A stretch of 64,000 bases of DNA from the NCBI RefSeq assembly GCF_954871325.1, contig NC_088775.1, forward strand, positions 81,631,561 through 81,695,560, in the 5' to 3' direction. Made by a program: the position numbers and the translations under genes. The stretch is from Gordionus sp. m RMFG-2023 (lineage: Eukaryota; Nematomorpha; Gordioida; Chordodea; Parachordodidae). The notes beneath the pieces were generated by a model that searched no databases, was not told where the DNA came from, and saw only the letters and a list, made by a program, of their open reading frames with translations. How positions within the stretch are numbered: position 1 is the stretch's first letter; every line of letters starts with the position of its first letter. Of this stretch, positions 59,601-64,000 are shown one piece after another.

Positions 59601-62600
59601 TGTTAATCCTTTTGTCATAACATATTCTAAAGTCTCCTTCTATTCTGTTTATTGTTCCAATCGATTATCCCTTTTTGCTTATCCTTTTATCTAATCATGC
59701 CATAAATAGAACCATGAAACGGAGTGTGACATTCAGGCATAATAAACGCCATTTTAAAAATAAATTTTATTTTTCTTTATTATAAGTATTTATATTTTTT
59801 TATCTTAAACTTATAAGTTATTTTTATTTTGAAAAAACATGCGTTTAATCTTATAGCTACAAGTTTTGGTCGCGACTCAGATTTTCTTTCCTTAAAACAA
59901 TGTACTGTTTAAGATGCTTCGGCCAGCGTTCTAATAAACCCAAATACAAGCATAGACCGACCCTTTCTACCGATCAAATATTGCCAACGACTAAAAAACT
60001 CGAGTCATTTATAACTTATGGAGATGTGGGTAATTGTTATATTAATTAAAATTCTTAATAATTGGGAGAAAGATGAGATTTTTTTTATTGGACACGACAT
60101 TTTTTGATTTTTTAAAAAATTTTAAACATTACAATATTTTGGGGATTTATAAATGGGGGAAAAATAACCATCAGTCAGATAGGTAAACTTATTGTGACGG
60201 GTTAATATTTTTCTTTCTTTCCTTGATTATATTAGTTTCTTTGATAATAGATTTTAGTTTTTTTTAAAAAAAATATTTTATAAAAAGTTTTATATTGTAA
60301 ATGTTACAAGCAAAAAATTTGGCAATCAGTGGTATTCTTGATCACGCCCAATATATTATTTAATTTTGGCCTATAATTTGATATAGCAATGGAATCCTCT
60401 GACATATCTTCAACCTCGTTCTGATAAATCTTATTTCCTTCAAAATTTTACCTGTGTCTCCAAACCTTTCTCCAATATTTCCAAAAATTAAGAAATTATT
60501 AACTTGCATGCTTACTTTTTTAAATATTAAATTTTCGAGAACTTTCATGTATAGGCACATCGCAATTATAAATTTATTAAAAATTGGCAAAATTCATATT
60601 ACAACGAGGTGATATAAGTAAAATAAAAAGTTAGAAAATATTTTATTCGGAAATTTTTACTTTCTATTATCTTAATATTTTTATAATCTAAACATTTTTA
60701 TAGATTAATTTTTTATTAAGTCGCTAAATTCGAGTGAAGAAGCTTAGCAGAATGAACTTATAGTTTTTAACTATTACCTACGAAGAATTTTATTGAAAAA
60801 AAGAAGAAAGAAAGAATGTTTGTATGTATATAATGCATGGTAGAGATTATGGACCATAGTTTTACCCCTTAATGCCCTTCAGCTACTTTGGCCTGGAAGG
60901 TATGAATTTGGGCAAGGGAAATTGCAGGATGCGATATTTTTTTTATTTATTAGTATATATTTATGTGATTTCCTCTTTTTTAAAAAGACACTTGTAATTC
61001 ATCATGCGCGGAGGAAAATGCAAATAACAACGATGACTTCGAATTTGGCCTCTTTCCGTCGATAACTTCTTATTTATTATCATTACAGAACTCTTCGAAA
61101 ATACATCAAAACCAATTGGCGGATATTATCGCGCCCATATATCAAGAATTTTTGATTCAAAATTTGATTTTTACTCAGAATGAAAACCTTTTGGCGTTCC
61201 CTAATAATCTTCCCGACAAAGAGAGCAATGAGGAGAATCGCACCACTCCTAGATTATCTAATGATGGAGAGAAAGGTTTCAAAAATTTATTCATGTAATA
61301 ATAACTTTAGAAAGCATTGACATAGGGGAAGATGGAAGGGGTAAATACACCCGCGCCCACATCGTCTTATAAACAATAAAAAAATGTAAATATATATAGG
61401 CAAATAAGTTTTTAAAACAATAATTAGCGGTTGTCCTCAATAAATCCCCCCTTCTCCGTCATGGGAAAATCCTAGCTACATTTAAAGCCCTGCATAGTGA
61501 TTTTTCCACGGCTTAAAGCCGACCCGAGCCTGATTAAAAAATTTTGTGTTCGAGGAGCACAAAATTTTTGTTCCAGTCCGACCCGAGCTCGTCTAAAAAA
61601 TTTTTAGAATTTTTTTACCCTATTTATCAATATCATATTTCCCATTTCCTATTTTCTTTGGTCTTAAACTTGAATTCTAATCTTTTCAGAACTTTTCAAA
61701 TTTAAATCCATTCTATTAAACAATTTTAATTATATAAAAATCTGAGGCTATTTAATTAATAGATATTAGATATAACAAAAATTATCAACTGAAAAAAATA
61801 TTTCATAACTGTCAGATTTTATAATTTTCTAAATGTAGAAATTAATATACATTTAATTTAACGTAGAATATGATGTATATAAGCAATTAAGTTAATCACG
61901 ATGCAAATCACAATCACAGGAAATTGTTAATTTGAGAAATGGAAATTACATAAATGAATAAGTGAAATTAGATTAAAAATAACATGAGCTTCTGATTGAC
62001 ATTTCGTTGAAATGAAATAATTATATTTTTAATATTTAATTTTCGGGTCTCGGGTGGCTCCCTCTTGCAGCCCGTGCAGGGCTCTAGCTACCCTACACCT
62101 TCAATATTAAATAACCTATAATATGTCAAATTGAATTCAACATTATTGCGAGATAAGGGGACAGAGTTAGTCTTAAAAGACAAACGTCAATAAGATTAAA
62201 AAAACTATCATTTTTAATAAAATAAATATCCCACTTTGTTCCTCACATTTTTTTCTGAGAACAGTTGAATCATACCCGGAAAAGGATGAGACTAAGATTT
62301 TATTATTTTTGCTATTAAAGATCCTAATTCCGGGCTTGATTTCGGGATCAATCATTGATTAATCTTTATAAAATTATATACACATACGAAAAAGATATTA
62401 CTATGATGAACTAAATATTTATATATATCGCATAAATTTCCGTTTTATGTCACCTCATTTCGCATTCAATTTGACATCAGTCCCTGTCGATAACTTCGAA
62501 AACTGCGCCACCCTTCCCAATATGGCACGCGCTTGTTATTGCCTCAAGCCATTGTTATCTATCGTTACCGATATCAACTACTTACCTCAAACATTGTTAT

Positions 62601-64000
62601 TTTCGCACTCCGAGATAACGGATAAGTGTGTTTTGGAACTTGATTTAATCCTTTCTTCTCTTCGAATCAACATCATAGAATGTATTCCGGGTCTAACCAC
62701 GCCCTTGGTGCCTCCAGTCGCCTTCAAAACTATACGAGTTAAGGCTAAATTTAGGGAAACTTTTGTCATACCTCGTATCATACCCTCTGAGTAATTTATT
62801 TAATTACATTTTTTTAAATATAAATAATGACATTATTTCAAAGATTTATAAGATGTGTATCGATATGTTAGCTATTAATGTTTAAAAGAGCCTATTTAAA
62901 AAAATAATCTAAAATGGAAAAATATAAATGGAGTGGTGGGTCATCTAAGGAAAGGTGGATGATGTAAGAGAAATTAGATAGATCTCTAAGGAGATTCCTT
63001 GGTCTGGTTAAAACCCTTTAATAGGATTTAAGTGTTTGAAATTAATTTTCCTGTTCCTAAATAAGCTTAGAAATATATTTTTAAACAGAATTCGAGAGTT
63101 TTGAGTTTACATTATTTAATCAATTAAAAGACAAAATGTAGGTGATTAAAACTTAATCATTTAAAACAGTTCAAAGCCTCCACCGAAAACGGGCGATAAT
63201 TTAATCGATCTCACCTTTCCGCTCATTCTTTATGATTACAGTTTTCAAAAGCGCTATTTTGAAAGGAGTTCCACGCAAATAATCTCTGACGTAGCCTCAT
63301 TTTCGCATCACGTTAATACTTCTACGCTTAAACTCATATACCAAGTAAATTAATATAACAATATTAGTTCGCTAGAAAATAATTATAAGATTATATGTTA
63401 GCGGCAATGTGTTATTTTTTCAAGTTTGAATCATTTTTTGAGCGCCTTTTTCAAAATTTAAGAATTTAATTTTACCAGAAATGTATTCCATCATGTTTGG
63501 AATATCTAGCCTATGAATTTCAGACAATTTTATCATCAACTTAATTTAATATATACTCGTTTTAGATTATATAAATTTTGATTGACTCAAAGATTAGCGT
63601 TGCCTACAATTTATAGCATAGGTCCAAATCTGCTTAAATGTATTTCCAAAATCAGATTTTCAATAATTAAAAACCCGCTCAAAAAATGTTTTAAGTTGAA
63701 AAAATAACACCGCTAACATATATATATTTGAAAAGTTCAGTTAATATTTTTTTTAAAAAAAGGAGTCACTTAATTATTCTCAGTTAATTGACGCTTTAGA
63801 ATTAGTTTTTTATTCACGGTGATTCATTTTTAGGGATTTGTCGCGAAATTTTAAATAAGTCATCGGCTCAGTATTATAATGTTCTATATCCACTTTTTTT
63901 TGCAGTATACATTTTTCTCGGTAAATCAATCTCTTCAGTCTGGTATCCTTCCACATCTTTAATAAAAATGTTAAAATGTAAAATAGAATATAATTCTTTA
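37393..64000 (+). CDS. BLTP1: BLTP1 (KIAA1109/tweek) bridge-like lipid-transfer protein, 5' part
   Basis: Start codon to past the right edge. Exons: 37393-37471, 37523-37648, 37689-37835, 37878-37998, 38497-38605, 40353-40555, 40824-41009, 41366-41528, 41837-~41872 (weak), 43620 or 43639-43796, 44464-44720, 45879-46063, 46622-46778, 46849-46995, 48285-48461, 49052-49216, 49549-49872, 50342-50537, 51052-51291, 51383-51902, 52201-52486, 53325-53526, 53828-54251, 55142-55316, 55824-55866, 55958-56414, 59914-60029, 60988-61294, 62395-62790, 63242-63344, 63906-off edge. Splice phases match at every junction except those of the weak exon. They give about 2,070 residues, matching in order roughly the first half of human BLTP1 (about 5,000 aa). 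The family spans membrane contact sites and channels phospholipids along a hydrophobic groove; fly tweek acts in synaptic vesicle recycling. That role is inferred here. Confidence 0.93.
38171..38250. repeat. Family C MITE fragment
   Basis: CACAGATAGCAGAAAGGTTT, then GGACATCTATTAGCAAAATC match the middle of the 47,787 element. Lies in the intron between exons 4 and 5 of BLTP1. Confidence 0.45.
38606..40352. other. BLTP1 intron 5 with repeat debris
   Basis: No exon is seen. At 39,712-39,750 TTTGCATCCACTGTTTGACA, then GTAATTTACCCTAC match, in reverse complement, 59,510-59,560. A small hAT-type element is at 40,132-40,269. Confidence 0.5.
40132..40269. mobile_element. Small hAT-type MITE
   Basis: Starts TAGAGACCTGCAAGA and ends GCTTCTA, whose reverse complement TAGAAGCTTGC resembles the start (7 of 11). 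Inside, CTCAACCCGAAAT and TTCGGGTCGGG stand in opposite orientation. The same TAGAGACCTGCA start is found at 30,281. No clear target duplication. Confidence 0.45.
40353..44720 (+). CDS. BLTP1: BLTP1 exons 6-11
   Basis: Exon 6: GKIVFGNHMLPNQFAISVEE, then YYITRPASY (family ..LAFGNH..PQTL...TYTTKP). Exon 7: RLIIGACEKLEFEHYQDKPG, then YGPWVDKNR (family YYYQDEPG...NYGPWADRQR). Exon 8: REYLYNFFFPTFHEDY, then LDIIFGKYK. Exon 9 is weak: DAHTFFRANIV fits AGSYLEINIP, but its donor is unclear and it does not join in phase to exon 10. Exon 10: LRFELIKADLKNLAINTN, with two possible acceptors. Exon 11: LLNDWSRGPEKLDILTFSPF, then IWHFKIKNENFGLMIFTDRY, matching the family's DWSS..PPDIFSFVPYTW. About 30-40 residues expected between exons 9 and 10 are not located. 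Confidence 0.88.
41873..43619. other. BLTP1 intron region, missing exon suspected
   Basis: The protein family needs roughly 30-40 more residues between exons 9 and 10, so one diverged exon may hide here. I could not identify it. The rest is AT-rich intron with a hairpin at 43,350-43,398. Confidence 0.4.
43350..43398. repeat. Perfect 12-bp-arm hairpin
   Basis: GGTTTCAATCAA (43,350-43,361) pairs with TTGATTGAAACC (43,387-43,398) across a 25-base loop that contains ACATG and CATG. It lies in the intron before BLTP1 exon 10. Confidence 0.75.
44790..45610 (+). mobile_element. hAT relic with dimerisation motif in BLTP1 intron
   Basis: At about 45,128-45,270 a frame reads WWETYENEFPNLSVLALKFL, then AIHASLASSEWAISAAGRD. 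This is the hAT C-terminal dimerisation block (WW....FP.LS.LA...L.I.ASS..SER.FS.AG). The final Ser-Glu-Arg is Ser-Glu-Trp here, consistent with decay. CCGACTCAATTTGGG/TTTTCGGGTCGGGTTG near 44,830-44,895 and GGGTTCGGGTCAGATCG near 45,510 are GC-rich subterminal motifs of the kind seen at 15.4 kb. Only the last part of the transposase remains. Confidence 0.7.
45879..52486 (+). CDS. BLTP1: BLTP1 exons 12-21
   Basis: Landmarks in order: KLFMHVPDYMTVKTLLLCLQ (12). LYDTMDVSVTLCPSTIYLNG, then LLHFK (13), joining ENYFGECQKF (14) exactly where human has IKENYFGED. DCLEIFREYCPHLDLENIRF, then KLAVSPFTLTVPE (15). RALFSRRELSILQESLEYGW (16; family SLEYAWLIDV). A long exon 17 with FTRFGFEFKGCDARISTAVN. LSIPSSASISLYHEYAPLLS (18). 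FHDRSTHRLPFLYD (19; family THDARTKRLWFLWPDD). A Ser/Thr/Asn-rich low-complexity exon 20 of 520 bp. CTVIVIRFSDFIALQVTPLS (21; family VEVKGTVDVVLTPL). Introns between exons 14 and 15 hold two MITEs (47,085 and 47,787). Confidence 0.9.
47085..47681. mobile_element. hAT MITE with 8-bp target duplication
   Basis: A 597-bp element. The left terminus is CAGGGTGCCGAACCGAACCG; the right terminus read inward is CAGGGTGTCGAACCGATCGG. The flanks CTTTTTAT (47,077-47,084) and CTTTTCAT (47,682-47,689) agree at 7 of 8 positions. No ORF. A family C fragment (about 47,203-47,325) is nested inside. It lies in the BLTP1 intron between exons 14 and 15. Confidence 0.9.
47787..48005. mobile_element. Complete family C hAT MITE, 219 bp
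   Basis: Left end CAGTGTTATTAAATGGCTTG; right end read inward TAGCGTTGTTAAACGACTGG. The arms stay similar for about 75 bases, so the element is close to a full hairpin. Perfect 8-bp duplications ATTGAGGT flank it (47,779-47,786 and 48,006-48,013). Fragments of the same element occur at 26,728, 29,071, 38,171 and 47,203. Non-coding; lies in the same BLTP1 intron as the 47,085 element. Confidence 0.92.
52800..53050. mobile_element. MITE family B, copy 2
   Basis: AAGCCTATGGCTTAATTTAT, then TTATGTTCAAGTGGCGCGTT at the left pairs with the right end, which read inward gives CATAGGCTTAATTTATAGAA, then TTATGTTCAAGCGTTGCGT. The TTCAAGTG.CGCGTTAT core matches copy 1 at 26,993. Lies in the BLTP1 intron between exons 21 and 22. 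Confidence 0.6.
53325..64000 (+). CDS. BLTP1: BLTP1 exons 22-31, running off the edge
   Basis: Exon 22 has LATCCTLFIVQAQSLNINVL (family SLVALCFDRIATQVR); its donor at 53,526 is the better of two. Exon 23 has KALIVLEFGLELIDAKF, then MEVTCGDVWFDFPV (family MKLTIKEIWFSFAAP). Exon 24: MSTSLTSWVNPVCRLSKF (family STATPAVGAWLVPIDQL). Exon 25 is a 43-bp micro-exon. Exon 26 has SSLLWYEQNSQVLLKRSR and a charged tail. Exons 27-28 are low-complexity with DDFEFGLFPS. Exon 29: ITDKCVLELDLILSSLRINI, then LTTPLVPPVAFKTIRVKA. Exon 30: FQKRYFERSSTQIISDVASF, then SHHVNTSTLKLIYQ (family SKRYYNTFHCNFTISC..ISQHVDMALVRLIHQ). Exon 31 begins YTFFSVNQS. The 3.5-kb intron before exon 27 is the longest in this block and holds hAT copies. 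Confidence 0.88.
56885..57770. mobile_element. Tail-to-tail pair of hAT transposase 5' halves
   Basis: The left copy (+, about 56,890-57,415) and right copy (-, about 57,770-57,425) are inverted relatives over about 330 bp. The minus copy encodes a BED zinc finger (CIDCESINKYNNKTGTSF, then ILRHQC). The plus copy encodes VPGFVNLLYKCVDILASVEK, then LHPTSVIRQIAKV, then TTNMWYEDF, the hAT N-terminal and early catalytic region. In both copies an intron-like segment with GT and AG borders falls after CARD(T/I)(K/R), just before AIQVPGF in the plus copy (57,138-57,191, about 50-55 bp). Neither copy reaches the C-terminal domain. In BLTP1's intron before exon 27. Confidence 0.75.
57771..58440. other. 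BLTP1 intron, AT-rich
   Basis: No exon is seen. A short hairpin GCCTACCC (58,232-58,239) / GGGTAGGC (58,260-58,267) lies in a small GC-richer patch. Confidence 0.45.
58441..59250. repeat. Strand-asymmetric pyrimidine tract
   Basis: About 800 bases in which the plus strand is dominated by T and C (TTCTCC, CTTTCC, TCTCTTT runs) with few purines. Several hydrophobic reading frames here (Phe/Leu/Ser-rich) are by-products of this composition. It sits upstream of BLTP1 exon 27. Smaller tracts of the same kind are at 2280-2480 and 39,600-39,660. Confidence 0.7.
59510..59560. repeat. Inverted relative of 39,712-39,750
   Basis: AAATTACTGCCAAACAGTGG, then ATGCAAATTCAATCC is the reverse complement, with few changes, of the 39.7-kb segment. 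Both lie beside pyrimidine-rich DNA containing CTCAGCACCT (39,651 and 58,464), so both may be ends of one larger dispersed element. Confidence 0.5.
61483..62086. mobile_element. hAT MITE with TAGAGCCCTGCA-type ends
   Basis: A 604-bp element. The right terminus read inward is TAGAGCCCTGCACGGGC; the left is TAAAGCCCTGCATAGTG. The flanks GCTACATT (61,475-61,482) and GCTACCCT (62,087-62,094) agree at 6 of 8 positions. GCCGACCCGAGCCTG and TCGGGTCTCGGGTGGC are inverted subterminal motifs. No ORF. Lies in the intron between BLTP1 exons 28 and 29. Confidence 0.75.
63395..63719. mobile_element. MITE family A, copy 2
   Basis: Left end ATGTTAGCGGCAATGTGTTA, then TTTTTTCAAGTTTGAATCAT; right end read inward ATGTTAGCGGTGTTATTTTT, then TCAACTTAAAACATTTTTTG. 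The arms pair for about 55 bases. Copy 1 at 26,469 has the same ends. Non-coding; in the intron between BLTP1 exons 30 and 31. Confidence 0.75.

Overview
The window looks like very AT-rich nuclear DNA from an animal. Three animal-type protein genes are present. Two of them are split by GT-AG introns, and the gaps and introns are filled with old transposons, foldback repeats and short non-autonomous elements. I cannot name the phylum from this sequence. The proteins are clearly homologous to human and fly families but are quite diverged.

Layout. 1-6.6 kb is gene-free: a foldback element with 110-bp units, a decayed Helitron, a broken piece of a Ty3/gypsy pol region, and AT-rich filler. 6,625-8,778 (-) is an intronless ASTE1/Asteroid-type XPG-like nuclease gene. 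8.8-16.7 kb is repeat territory: truncated RTE LINE tails, a minisatellite, a second Helitron copy in the opposite orientation, a gypsy gag fossil, and a hAT transposase relic. 17,663-25,818 (-) is a complete seven-exon ECHDC3-like gene encoding 272 aa. Its longest intron holds an RTE/BovB-type LINE, which is itself split by a hAT MITE with a perfect 8-bp target duplication. 26-36 kb holds several MITEs, a tRNA-like SINE head, a second type of LINE, and a 3.15-kb foldback element. The arms of that element are arrays of about 117-bp units around the palindrome GACAATTGTC. A short TTCGC minisatellite follows.

37,393 to the right edge (+) is the first part of a very large gene, BLTP1 (KIAA1109, fly tweek), a bridge-like lipid-transfer protein. 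I could place about 31 exons from the start codon onward, nearly all with matching splice phases. They give about 2,070 residues, which corresponds to roughly the N-terminal half of the human protein. The introns carry at least seven hAT-type or MITE insertions.

The three genes do not form a pathway: one is a predicted nuclease, one a mitochondrial crotonase-fold protein, and one a lipid-transfer bridge. Outside the genes, the main themes are inverted-repeat DNA elements and repeated hAT activity. The structurally most unusual item is the large foldback element with a higher-order repeat, at 32.5-35.7 kb.
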